Shown in pieces: positions 1 to 6,656 of a stretch of 22,398 nt of DNA. Source of the DNA: Clostridia bacterium (GTDB lineage: Bacteria; Bacillota_A; Clostridia; Christensenellales; Aristaeellaceae); contig JAFWYA010000001.1 in the NCBI GenBank assembly GCA_017517815.1, forward strand, positions 1 through 22,398, written 5' to 3'. The translations under genes and the position numbers were made by a program. The notes below the pieces were generated by a model that saw only the letters and a list, made by a program, of their open reading frames with translations, made no database searches and was not told the origin of the DNA. Positions within the stretch are counted from its first letter, which is position 1; every line of letters begins with the position of its first letter.

Positions 1-51
1 AGAGGGGGGTCTCGGGGGGACCGGTGCGGGGTCCCCCCCGACCGCCCCTCT
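1..51. repeat. Imperfect GC-rich inverted repeat
   Basis: The stretch folds into a long imperfect hairpin. Bases 1-7 pair with 45-51, 8-11 with 40-43, and 14-19 with 34-39, with small bulges and a loop around 21-31. No T-run follows on the plus strand, so it is not a clear terminator for that strand. Bases 52-155 contain no convincing gene. The plus frame open from base 1 to a TGA at 106-108 is short and of arginine/proline/glycine composition, as expected by chance in GC-rich DNA. It may be the untranslated edge of a gene lying left of the window. Confidence 0.4.
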
Positions 52-155
52 GGCCCGAGCGGAGCGGAAGAGAACCCTAAGCGCAGCTTAGAACACTCAC
101 CGGGCTGAGCCAGCCCGCCCCGCCAGCGGCGCGCAGCCGCCTCCATCTACGCACA

Positions 156-182
156 CAAAAAGCCCCCTTTTGCAAGGGGGCC
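156..182 (-). terminator. Rho-independent terminator of the GH29 gene
   Basis: An 8-bp perfect stem (162-169 with 174-181) and 4-base loop lie just past the stop codon of the minus-strand fucosidase gene. On the minus strand the stem is followed by five T (complement of A157-A161). This is the classical intrinsic terminator shape. Confidence 0.85.
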
Positions 183-188
183 AATTTT

Positions 189-1478
189 TCAGCACTTGGT
201 AAACTTGATCACATAATCCGGGGTGTCGGGCAAAAGCACCGTGCGCACGCCGCCGCGGTCCAGCGAGATGAACAGGTCGTCGGGGTAGGACTCCGTCACC
301 CAGCTTTTGACGATGAACGCTTCCGCACCGTCGGCCACGCGGCGGGGATCTTTGCCCTTGCCGGCCAGGCCGGGCAGGCTGATGGCGCACATGGGCTGCT
401 CGAGGATATGGGCGTAGATGGTGTCGCCCTTCTGCGTCAGGCGGCCCCAGTCGGGCTTGGGCAGGTCGCACGCGCCGCAGCCGTAGATGCTTTCGCCGTT
501 GAGCGCCATCCACTGGCCGATCTCGCGAAGGATCTGCTGCTGACGCTCAGGGATCACGCCGCGCGCATTGGGCGCGACGTTCAGGATCATATTGCCGTCC
601 TTGCTGACGCACTCCACCAGCCGGCGGATGAGGAAGCCTGCGGGCTTGTATTCGTCGTCGTTGGCGTCGTAGCCCCAGTTGCCGTTCATGGTGCAGCAGC
701 ACTCCCACGGCACCTTGCGGCCGGAGGGCGTGCGCAGGCCCTGCGGGGGAATGATCTGTTCGGGGCAGGTGAAATCGCCTGAGGTTTCGGTGGGGTTGTC
801 GGTCATGATGGAGCCATAGGTTTCACCGCTGGATTCCAGACGGCTGTTCATCAGGATGTGCGGCTGCAGGCTGCGCACCATGCGCACAAGCTCGGTGGCA
901 CGCCAGTCCTCGCCCGTGTGTTCGGGGTAGGAAAAGTCAGCCCACAAAATGTCGATCCTGCCGTAGTTGGTCATCAGCTCGCGCACCTGCGCGTGCATGT
1001 AATCCAGATACCGGTCAAACTGCGCGCCCGCGCGGGTTTCAGGATGATTGCGCATGGCGTGGCGGCTGTCGGCGGGGAAGTCGGGGTGATTCCAGTCCAG
1101 CAGCGAATAATACAGGCCCACCTTCAGGCCTTCGGCGCGGAAAGCGTCCAGAAATTCGCGCACAAGGTCGCGCTTGCACGGGCTGTTGGTGGATTTAAAA
1201 TCGGTATACTGGCTGTCAAACAGGCAGTAGCCGTCGTGGTGCTTGGCGGTGAGCACGGCATACTTCATGCCGGCCTGTTTGGCCAGCTTCGCCCACTCGG
1301 CGGGATTGTAGTCAACGGGGTTGAATTCATCGGCCAGCGGACGGTAAATCTCGTCCGGGATCTCCTCCTGATTGCGCACCCACTCGCCGCGCGCCGGGAT
1401 GGCGTACAGACCCCAGTGGATGAACATGCCAAACCTGTCGTGACGGAACCATTCCATGCGCTGTTCTCTGGTGCTCAT
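189..1478 (-). CDS. GH29 alpha-L-fucosidase-like glycosidase, cytosolic
   Basis: The 429-residue protein resembles glycoside hydrolase family 29 enzymes, which release alpha-L-fucose from glycans by a retaining mechanism. The N-terminal part carries the family pattern FGMFIHWGLYA and the AKHHDGYCLFDS motif (about residues 78-90). Asp181 in YGRIDILWADF sits where the family nucleophile is expected. The acid/base residue is not conserved across GH29 and was not assigned. The start is the ATG at 1476-1478, preceded by GGAGGTC at good spacing; an upstream in-frame start at 1568 has no comparable site and would add a basic tail. There is no signal peptide, so the enzyme should act on imported oligosaccharides. 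It is a single-gene unit with its own promoter and terminator. The family call is firm. Substrate (fucose rather than a related sugar) is less certain. Confidence 0.88.
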   Translation of the reverse strand: MSTREQRMEWFRHDRFGMFIHWGLYAIPARGEWVRNQEEIPDEIYRPLADEFNPVDYNPAEWAKLAKQAGMKYAVLTAKHHDGYCLFDSQYTDFKSTNSPCKRDLVREFLDAFRAEGLKVGLYYSLLDWNHPDFPADSRHAMRNHPETRAGAQFDRYLDYMHAQVRELMTNYGRIDILWADFSYPEHTGEDWRATELVRMVRSLQPHILMNSRLESSGETYGSIMTDNPTETSGDFTCPEQIIPPQGLRTPSGRKVPWECCCTMNGNWGYDANDDEYKPAGFLIRRLVECVSKDGNMILNVAPNARGVIPERQQQILREIGQWMALNGESIYGCGACDLPKPDWGRLTQKGDTIYAHILEQPMCAISLPGLAGKGKDPRRVADGAEAFIVKSWVTESYPDDLFISLDRGGVRTVLLPDTPDYVIKFTKC

Positions 1479-1517
1479 AGCTGTTGACCTCCGTTTTTTC
1501 AGTTGTCTGCTGGGTTT

Positions 1518-1546
1518 ATTGTAGCATGTAAGGCGGCCGGATTCAA
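1518..1546 (-). promoter_or_regulatory. Sigma-A promoter of the GH29 gene
   Basis: On the minus strand, TTGAAT (1541-1546) and TACAAT (1518-1523) are separated by 17 bases, about 40 bases upstream of the fucosidase start. The -35 box lies only 11 bases from the -35 box of the divergent Nudix promoter. Confidence 0.75.
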
Positions 1547-1557
1547 TGGGCAATTCG

Positions 1558-1587
1558 TTGACAGACAAAGCACAAACGCCTTATAAT
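1558..1587 (+). promoter_or_regulatory. Consensus sigma-A promoter of the Nudix/DUF5131 operon
   Basis: TTGACA (1558-1563) and TATAAT (1582-1587) are both perfect consensus, with an 18-base spacer. Transcription should begin near 1594, leaving a leader of about 17 bases that still contains AAGGA before the ATG at 1611. This predicts strong, constitutive expression. Confidence 0.85.
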
Positions 1588-1610
1588 CAGCAGGAAAGGA
1601 CGTGAATGCA

Positions 1611-2021
1611 ATGACATACGAGGTATCCTGCGGCGCAGTGGTGTTTACACGCACGGATGAGGGGCTGCGCTATGTGATCACGCAGTCGACAGCGGGCTGG
1701 TACGGCTTTCCCAAGGGTCATATGGAAAGCGGCGAAACCGAGCAGCAGACGGCGCTGCGCGAGATCCGCGAGGAAGTGGGACTGGATGTGCGCCTGCTGG
1801 ATGGCTTCCGACTTGTGGAGGAGCATCCGCTGCCCCAAAAGCCCGGCGTGATGAAACGGGTGATCTATTTTGCGGCGGAGTATGCCGATCAGCCCATCCG
1901 TCCCCAGGCGGAGGAGGTTGCTCAGGCGAAGCTGATGAGCTTTGACGAGGCCATGAGCGTGTTTCAGTTTGAAAATTCCCGCGATATACTGCGGGCTGCG
2001 AAGGAATGGCTGTCCGAATGA
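1611..2021 (+). CDS. Nudix hydrolase (Ap4A hydrolase-like)
   Basis: This 136-residue protein has a complete Nudix box at residues 36-58: G36, E42, R50-E51 and E54-E55-x-G57 fit GX5EX7REUXEEXGU, which binds Mg2+ and cleaves nucleoside diphosphates linked to another moiety. The short single-domain size and the GWYGFPKGHMESGE context resemble bacterial diadenosine tetraphosphate hydrolases, but Nudix substrates cannot be assigned from sequence alone. The ATG at 1611 is preferred because AGGAAAGG lies about 10 bases upstream; a GTG at 1602 would add three residues. It is the first gene of a two-gene unit, with the next start 15 bases after its stop. It is probably a housekeeping or nucleotide-cleaning function unrelated to the sugar genes. 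Confidence 0.88.
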   Translation: MTYEVSCGAVVFTRTDEGLRYVITQSTAGWYGFPKGHMESGETEQQTALREIREEVGLDVRLLDGFRLVEEHPLPQKPGVMKRVIYFAAEYADQPIRPQAEEVAQAKLMSFDEAMSVFQFENSRDILRAAKEWLSE

Positions 2022-2036
2022 AGCGAGGTGCCTGCC

Positions 2037-2753
2037 ATGCCCATGTGGAACCCGTGGAGAGGATGCAGAAAATGCAGCGAAGGCTGCCTGCATTGCTATA
2101 TTCATAAAGGCGACGCCAAACGCGGCGTCGATACCAACCAGATCATCCGGACGGACGATTTTGACAAGCCTGTCGCAAAGCTGAAAAACGGCAGTTTCAA
2201 AATGAAATCCGGGATGGTGTACCTTTGCTTTTCAACGGATTTTCTGATCGAAGAGGCCGATGAATGGCGTAAAGAATGCTGGCAGATGATCCGTCAGCGG
2301 ACGGACTGCACCTTTCTGTTTTTGACAAAGCGAATCGAAAGGTTTGAAAAATGCATCCCTGATGACTGGGGCAGTGGATATGAAAATGTGGTTGTTGGCT
2401 GCACTGTTGAAAACCAGAGCAATGCAGACAGAAAGCTGGCGCTGTTTCAGAAACTGCCCATCAAACATAAGCGCATCACCGCACAGCCCTTGCTGGAAAG
2501 CATCGACATTGAGCCGTATCTGGACGGTATGGAACTGGTGCTGGTGGGCGGAGAGTCGGACCGCGACGCCCGACCCTTTGACTATGCATGGGCGCTTAAG
2601 ATCAGGGAACAGTGCATTCGTAAAAATGTGTCATTTGAATTCAGGCAGTGCGGAACGAACTTTGTGAAGGACGGAAAGGCCTACCGGCTGCAGACAAAAG
2701 ATTTGTGCAGCCAGGCCAAAAAGGCGGGGATCGATTTCAAGGCGGAGGGGTGA
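2037..2753 (+). CDS. Gp37/Gp68-like DUF5131 protein with radical-SAM-type cysteine motif
   Basis: The 238-residue protein resembles the phage Gp37/Gp68 family (DUF5131). Members are found in phages and bacterial chromosomes and have no settled function. A cysteine cluster near the N-terminus, C13-X3-C17-X2-C20-Y (C10 is also nearby), matches the radical SAM iron-sulphur spacing. Other family-like elements are LFLTKRIERF, VVGCTVENQ, LVGGESDRDARPF and the C-terminal FEFRQCGTNF. The ATG at 2037 follows GAGG by 8 bases; a GTG at 2028 would overlap that site. It is coupled to the Nudix gene and followed by a hairpin array ending in a terminator. No other phage genes are nearby, so it appears to be a domesticated or horizontally acquired single gene. 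The enzymatic activity is unknown. Confidence 0.75.
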   Translation: MPMWNPWRGCRKCSEGCLHCYIHKGDAKRGVDTNQIIRTDDFDKPVAKLKNGSFKMKSGMVYLCFSTDFLIEEADEWRKECWQMIRQRTDCTFLFLTKRIERFEKCIPDDWGSGYENVVVGCTVENQSNADRKLALFQKLPIKHKRITAQPLLESIDIEPYLDGMELVLVGGESDRDARPFDYAWALKIREQCIRKNVSFEFRQCGTNFVKDGKAYRLQTKDLCSQAKKAGIDFKAEG

Positions 2754-2782
2754 GATAGAGGTCTTAGCAGTGACCCCAAACG

Positions 2783-2814
2783 AAAAAAGCCCTGCCGCCC
2801 CAATAGGGCGGCAG
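2783..2814 (-). terminator. Hairpin with minus-strand T-run
   Basis: A 9-bp perfect stem (2792-2800 with 2806-2814) and 5-base loop is followed on the minus strand by GGC and six T (complement of A2783-A2788). It is the last of five hairpins met by transcription from the sugar-transport operon and looks like a back-up terminator. Confidence 0.65.
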
Positions 2815-2822
2815 AGATGGGT

Positions 2823-2891
2823 CAAGGGCGATAGCCCTTGTGGGGTCAAGGGGTGAAACCCCTTGCAGGGTGCAGGGGCTTCGCCCCTGCA
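2823..2891. repeat. Three consecutive short hairpins
   Basis: Three perfect hairpins stand in a row. One has stem 2823-2829/2834-2840 with loop GATA. The second has stem 2847-2853/2859-2865 with loop TGAAA. The third has stem 2871-2878/2884-2891 around CTTCG. They are GC-rich, lie between convergent operons and have no T-runs. The regular spacing suggests a dispersed intergenic repeat element of the genome, not individual terminators. Confidence 0.6.
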
Positions 2892-2897
2892 AAAACG

Positions 2898-2929
2898 AGC
2901 CCGGGTACTTGCGTACCCGGGCTGTTTTT
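2898..2929. terminator. Bidirectional intrinsic terminator between convergent operons
   Basis: An 11-bp perfect stem (2898-2908 with 2913-2923) and loop TTGC is followed on the plus strand by GTTTTT. On the minus strand it is followed by CG and five T (complement of A2891-A2895). It can end both the Nudix/DUF5131 transcript and the sugar-transport transcript. Confidence 0.85.
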
Positions 2930-2966
2930 GGGACTGAGATATAAACGAATTCAGCAAGTAATGAAA

Positions 2967-4454
2967 TTACTTGGCCATGTAAGCGGTGGCTTCCTCTTCG
3001 AAGTCGAGCAGGCCTTCGTCGTTGATGCGCTCCATGTACTCGGCATACTGGGCATCCAGGTCGCCGGTGGAGATGATCAGGGTAGCCAGCATTTCCTGCT
3101 CAAGAGCAGTGATGGTGGTGCCGAACTCGGTCCAGGTTTCGAGGCTGTCAGCGATGAAGGTGTAATCGGTGGCGATCTCCAGCTCAGCAGCCTGAGTGGC
3201 CTGAGTGAAGGCGTTCATGGTGCGGGTCTCGGCGTTCTGGATGGTCCAGCCGCCGCCGTCGGTGAACACGAAGCAGCCAGCAGCACGGTTGACGGTGTCG
3301 TCAGCGTACTCGCCCAGACGCTCGTACTTGCCGTTTTCCTTGTCGATCCACTTGAACATGTCGCCCTCGGTGCCCAGGTAGAACAGCTCCTGGCCTTCCT
3401 CGGTGTAGCCCATGTAGTTGACGCACTTCACGGCCAGCTCGGGGTACTTGCAGTTGGCGTTGATGACGATGCGGTAGCTCAGGGGGTTGGCATAGGGCTT
3501 CACGCCGCCGGTGGGTTCGCCAGTCTCAACGTGAGCGAAGTTGGTGACCACGAACAGGTCCTCAACCTTCTCGGGCAGGGGGAAGGTGTAGCGGCCGGGG
3601 AACCAGTTGTTGGCGGGGCCCACGGACTGGAAGTCGAAGATACCCACTTCGCCGTTCCACAGCATTTCAGCAGAGGTGATCCAGTCGATGTTGGCAAAGT
3701 CAGGATTCATGATGCCGTCCTGATACAGCTTGTTGAGCCACTTGACAGCAGCCAGGTAGTTGGGATGCTTGGTGTAGCGGGTCACGGTGCCGTCTTCCAG
3801 AGTGATGTTCTGGGCGAAGGGGATGCCGTAAGCAGCGAACACATGCTCCCATTCCTTGGCGGTGTTCAGGTGAGCAGCCCAGCCCCAGGTGTCCTTGACG
3901 CCGTTCTGGTCGGGATCGTCGAAGGTGAAGGCCTTCAGCACGTTGTACAGCTCATCCAGAGTGGTGGGCACTTCCAGGCCGAGGTTGTTCAGCCAGTCCT
4001 TGCGGATGTGGAAGTTGGCGATGTAGGAACCAGCCTGAGAGTTCAGACCGTAGATCTTGCCGTCCTTGTTGATGGGCAGGGTGTTGAGGTAGCCTTCGGG
4101 ATAGCCGGCCAGGATGTCCTTGCCGTACTCGGGCAGATAGGGGGCCAGGTCCAGCAGCTTGCCGCCTTCAGCCAGGTCGATAGCGATCTGGTTCTTGGCC
4201 AGGAAGATGTCGGGCAGGTTGTCGCCGGCGATCAGGGTGTTGAGCTTGGTGTCGAGGTCGCGGCTGTTGATATAGGTGTACTGGATATCAACGCCCATGC
4301 GAGCTTCGAACTCTTCCATAACCTTGCAGGTCTCAGGCACGTTGTTGTCGCCAACAAACAGCCAGGTCAGAACGGGGGTTTCGTCGGCCATAGCCATGGG
4401 AACCATGGAGATCATCATGACCAGAGCCAGAGCCAGAGCCAGGAACTTCTTCAT
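2967..4454 (-). CDS. Extracellular sugar-binding protein of ABC importer (LplA/YtcQ type)
   Basis: This 495-residue family 1 solute-binding protein has an N-terminal signal peptide: MKK followed by an alanine/leucine/methionine core and a likely signal peptidase I site at AMA-DE, around residue 23/24. The mature part begins PVLTWLFVGDNNVPETCK and contains the long inter-lobe pattern typical of CUT1 binding proteins associated with LplB-type permeases. There is no lipobox cysteine at the cleavage site, unusual for a Gram-positive binding protein that has to stay attached to the cell. The start follows AAGGAGGG at 8 bases. It is the third gene of the operon, downstream of both permeases and separated by 96 bases holding a strong stem-loop. 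The ligand is probably an oligosaccharide or glycoside; it cannot be specified. Confidence 0.9.
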   Translation of the reverse strand: MKKFLALALALVMMISMVPMAMADETPVLTWLFVGDNNVPETCKVMEEFEARMGVDIQYTYINSRDLDTKLNTLIAGDNLPDIFLAKNQIAIDLAEGGKLLDLAPYLPEYGKDILAGYPEGYLNTLPINKDGKIYGLNSQAGSYIANFHIRKDWLNNLGLEVPTTLDELYNVLKAFTFDDPDQNGVKDTWGWAAHLNTAKEWEHVFAAYGIPFAQNITLEDGTVTRYTKHPNYLAAVKWLNKLYQDGIMNPDFANIDWITSAEMLWNGEVGIFDFQSVGPANNWFPGRYTFPLPEKVEDLFVVTNFAHVETGEPTGGVKPYANPLSYRIVINANCKYPELAVKCVNYMGYTEEGQELFYLGTEGDMFKWIDKENGKYERLGEYADDTVNRAAGCFVFTDGGGWTIQNAETRTMNAFTQATQAAELEIATDYTFIADSLETWTEFGTTITALEQEMLATLIISTGDLDAQYAEYMERINDEGLLDFEEEATAYMAK

Positions 4455-4482
4455 GTGGGTAACCCTCCTTGTAATATTGTTG

Positions 4483-4537
4483 ACCTCAGGCTGCCGGAGC
4501 GCCTAGTCCCGAAGCGTTCCGCACACCAGCCTGAGGT
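4483..4537 (-). repeat. Intercistronic stem-loop between permease and binding-protein genes
   Basis: An 11-bp perfect outer stem (4483-4493 with 4527-4537) encloses an inner stem (about 4495-4502 with 4515-4522, one G-U pair). It lies in the sugar-transport transcript between the second permease gene and the ribosome-binding site of the binding-protein gene. There is no following T-run. A role in mRNA processing or stability, giving different amounts of binding protein and permease, is plausible. Confidence 0.65.
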
Positions 4538-4550
4538 AAACGACGAATGA

Positions 4551-5456
4551 TCAGCCCTTGACGGCGCCTACGCTCAGACCAGAGACGTAGAAGCGGCTCA
4601 GCCAGGGGTACACAATCATGATGGGCAGCACCGTCAGCACAACGATGGCCATCTCGGTGGAAGACTGCGACAGGTAGCCGGCGCTCTGCTCGCCAACGGA
4701 AGACATGATGGCGTTGACAGAAGAGGTGGCGGCCAGCACGTTGCGCAGGTAGATCTGCATCAGCTGCAGCTTGAGGGAAGAGGTGTAGATCAGGCCGTCG
4801 AGGTAGCTGTTCCAGTTGCCCAGGCCGTAGAACAGGGCCACAGCGGCGATGGAAGGCACAACGATGGGGGCGATGATCTGCATGAGGATACGGAACGGGC
4901 CGGCGCCGTCCATACGGGCGCTCTCTTCCAGAGAGGCGGGCACGGCAGCCAGAGCGTTGCGCAGGATGAACATGTTGTAGGCGCTCATCGCGGCGGGGAT
5001 GACCAGCGCGAGGAAGCTGTCCAGCAGGCCCAGAGACTTCACCACCAGATAGGTGGGGATGATGCCGCCGTTGAAGAGCATGGTGAAGAAGAACATGCCC
5101 TGGAAGAAGCGGCGGCCCTTGAAGCGCTGCAGGCTGAGGGGATAGGCCGTCATGAGGCTGAGCACAACGCTGATGGTGGTGCCCACGATGGTCTTCATAA
5201 CGGAGTTGCGAAGAGAAACCCAGATCTGACTGGTCTTGAGGATCATCTGGTAGTTGTAGGTATCAAAGCCCTTGGGCCACAGGAACGCGCCGCCGCGCAT
5301 GGCCAGACGGGGGTCGGAGATGGAGTACATCACCACGTACCACAGCGGGTACACCATGATGAACACCAGCAGCGCAAGGAAGATGCGGATGATGATCTGG
5401 CCGATCTTTTCGCCGCGAGTATGCTTGGGGCCCTGAACAGCATGCATTTTTGCCAT
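4551..5456 (-). CDS. Sugar ABC transporter permease (YtcP/MalG-like)
   Basis: The roughly 301-residue inner-membrane protein has about six hydrophobic segments, starting with IIIRIFLALLVFIMVYPLWY. It carries the cytoplasmic EAA loop LEESARMDGAGPFRILMQI, which contacts the ATPase. The region NGGIIPTYLVVKSLGLLDS is characteristic of the YtcP branch of CUT1 permeases that pair with LplB-type partners. The start is ambiguous: the ATG at 5456 lies 10 bases from AGGAGG, while a GTG at 5462 lies 4 bases from it; the ATG is preferred. It follows the other permease gene after only 15 bases and is therefore cotranscribed. No ATP-binding subunit is encoded in this window. Confidence 0.92.
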   Translation of the reverse strand: MAKMHAVQGPKHTRGEKIGQIIIRIFLALLVFIMVYPLWYVVMYSISDPRLAMRGGAFLWPKGFDTYNYQMILKTSQIWVSLRNSVMKTIVGTTISVVLSLMTAYPLSLQRFKGRRFFQGMFFFTMLFNGGIIPTYLVVKSLGLLDSFLALVIPAAMSAYNMFILRNALAAVPASLEESARMDGAGPFRILMQIIAPIVVPSIAAVALFYGLGNWNSYLDGLIYTSSLKLQLMQIYLRNVLAATSSVNAIMSSVGEQSAGYLSQSSTEMAIVVLTVLPIMIVYPWLSRFYVSGLSVGAVKG

Positions 5457-5471
5457 TTTCACGTCGCCTCC

Positions 5472-6437
5472 TTACATAATCGCACTGTCGGGATCGACCC
5501 TGCGGGCCAACCAGTTGGTGAACAGAACCAGGCACAGACCGATGGCCGACTTGAACAGGCCGGCGGCGGTCGCCTGGGAGAACTTGGCTTCTTCCAGACC
5601 TACGCGGTAGACGTAGGTGTCGATGATATCAGCTGCCGAGGTGACCAGCGGGTTGGACAGGGCGAACATCTGGTCGAAGCCTGCGTCCATGACCTTGCCG
5701 ACACGGAAGATGAACAGCGTGATGATGGTGGGCAGCAGAGAGGGCAGCAGGATGTGGCGGATCTGCTTCATGCGGCCGGCGCCGTCGATCATGGCGGCTT
5801 CGTAGAGCTGCTGGTCGATGGCGACGATGGCAGCCAGATACACGACCGTGCCCATGCCGATCTCCTTCCAGGCGTATGTGATCAGCACATACGGTGTGAA
5901 GGTGGCCTTGTTTGTCATGAAGTTGACAATTTCAAAGTTGGTGCCCATGGTGTTGTTCATCCAGGTCATCAGGGCGGGCAGCACGCCGTCGGTAACGTTG
6001 AGCAGCGCCTTCAGGATGCCGTATACGATGAACCAGCTCAGGAAGCTGGGCATGATGACCATGGTCTGCACCACGCGCTTATACTTGTTGTTCCATACTT
6101 CGCTGATGATGATGGACAGGAGGATGGGCAGCGGGAAGCAGCAGAGCTTGAGCAGCGAGTACTTGATGTTGTTGAACAGCGCGTCGGTGAAGGACTTGCG
6201 GCTGAACAGGCGGTCAAACCACTTCCAGCCAACGAAGTTCATGTCGCCGAAGCCCTTGACGATGTTGTAATCGGTGAAGGCGATGGATACACCGAACATG
6301 GGCAGGTAGTGGAAGATGATGAAGTACAGCAGACCCGGCAGGATCATGATATACAGCGGATAGTCCGCAATGATCTCGCGGAAGGTCTTTTTGATTCGCT
6401 GGGAACGGCTGCGTTCCATCAGCACTCGTTCGGACAT
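5472..6437 (-). CDS. Sugar ABC transporter permease (LplB-like)
   Basis: This 321-residue permease is the first gene of the importer operon. The cytoplasmic N-terminus is rich in Arg/Lys (MERSRSQRIKKTFREII). Next comes a membrane segment containing LYIMILPGLLYFIIFHYLPM, then FGVSIAFTDYNIVKGF, typical of LplB/YteP proteins. The EAA loop is recognisable as YEAAMIDGAGRMKQIRHILL. The C-terminus NWLARRVDPDSAIM is also typical of the family. The ATG at 6437 is chosen because AGGAGGTG lies 7-8 bases upstream. Earlier in-frame starts up to 6614 would translate the structured leader and promoter. It forms a heterodimer with the product of the next gene; energy must come from a shared sugar ATPase encoded elsewhere. 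Confidence 0.92.
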   Translation of the reverse strand: MSERVLMERSRSQRIKKTFREIIADYPLYIMILPGLLYFIIFHYLPMFGVSIAFTDYNIVKGFGDMNFVGWKWFDRLFSRKSFTDALFNNIKYSLLKLCCFPLPILLSIIISEVWNNKYKRVVQTMVIMPSFLSWFIVYGILKALLNVTDGVLPALMTWMNNTMGTNFEIVNFMTNKATFTPYVLITYAWKEIGMGTVVYLAAIVAIDQQLYEAAMIDGAGRMKQIRHILLPSLLPTIITLFIFRVGKVMDAGFDQMFALSNPLVTSAADIIDTYVYRVGLEEAKFSQATAAGLFKSAIGLCLVLFTNWLARRVDPDSAIM

Positions 6438-6486
6438 AGCCAAGCACCTCCTGATAAATGTGGAAAAACAGACGGAAATCACTGGA

Positions 6487-6534
6487 CTTTTGTGACTGTG
6501 AACACAGTCACAAAAGAAGGGCCCTTCTTTTGTG
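6487..6534 (-). promoter_or_regulatory. Two overlapping, mutually exclusive perfect hairpins in importer leader
   Basis: In the 5' leader of the importer operon a 26-base uninterrupted palindrome (6509-6534, 13 bp per arm) overlaps an inverted repeat with 14-bp perfect arms (6487-6500 with 6503-6516, 2-base spacer). The shared segment CTTTTGTG/CACAAAAG can pair in only one structure at a time. The elements lie between the predicted transcription start near 6546 and the ribosome-binding site. They could act as an RNA switch or attenuator, or as dimeric-protein operators on DNA. No T-run follows either stem. Confidence 0.75.
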
Positions 6535-6552
6535 GGTTTTGGCAATAAAGTG

Positions 6553-6581
6553 ACTTTATCACACCCGGCACTTTTTGTCAA
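6553..6581 (-). promoter_or_regulatory. Sigma-A promoter of the sugar importer operon
   Basis: On the minus strand, consensus TTGACA (6576-6581) is followed after 17 bases by TAAAGT (6553-6558), a weaker -10 box. This fits a promoter needing an activator. The start would be near 6546, giving a leader of about 110 bases that holds the paired hairpins. Confidence 0.75.
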
Positions 6582-6594
6582 CAATTTATTTTCA

Positions 6595-6640
6595 AACCTG
6601 ACAAGTATTTTCAATTAGTTCGTGTCATTTTTGTCAGGTT
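6595..6640. promoter_or_regulatory. Candidate operator: inverted AACCTGACAA half-sites
   Basis: AACCTGACAA at 6595-6604 and its exact reverse complement at 6631-6640 lie upstream of the importer -35 box, 36 bases apart start to start. A CGAACCTGA copy occurs again at 7704-7712, between the Gfo/Idh/MocA gene and the AraC regulator. Position and repetition suggest binding by an AraC-family activator. Confidence 0.55.
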
Positions 6641-6656
6641 CGTAACTTTTGAACCG

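Noticed and set aside
97..513. Minus-strand 138-codon frame at the end of the fucosidase gene
   Set aside because: Arg/Pro/His-rich translation in an alternative frame that crosses the terminator of the fucosidase gene.
2792..2929. CRISPR array
   Set aside because: The hairpins differ in sequence and have no equal-length repeats with unique spacers.
2838..4550. Plus-strand open frame of 570 codons opposite the sugar-binding protein
   Set aside because: It is antisense to a gene with a clear signal peptide, ribosome site and family match. Its valine/glycine/glutamine-rich translation is the mirror of GC-rich codons.
5421..6548. Plus-strand open frame of 375 codons over the LplB-like permease
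   Set aside because: Antisense to a permease with membrane segments and an EAA loop. No ribosome site, and it runs through the importer leader and promoter.
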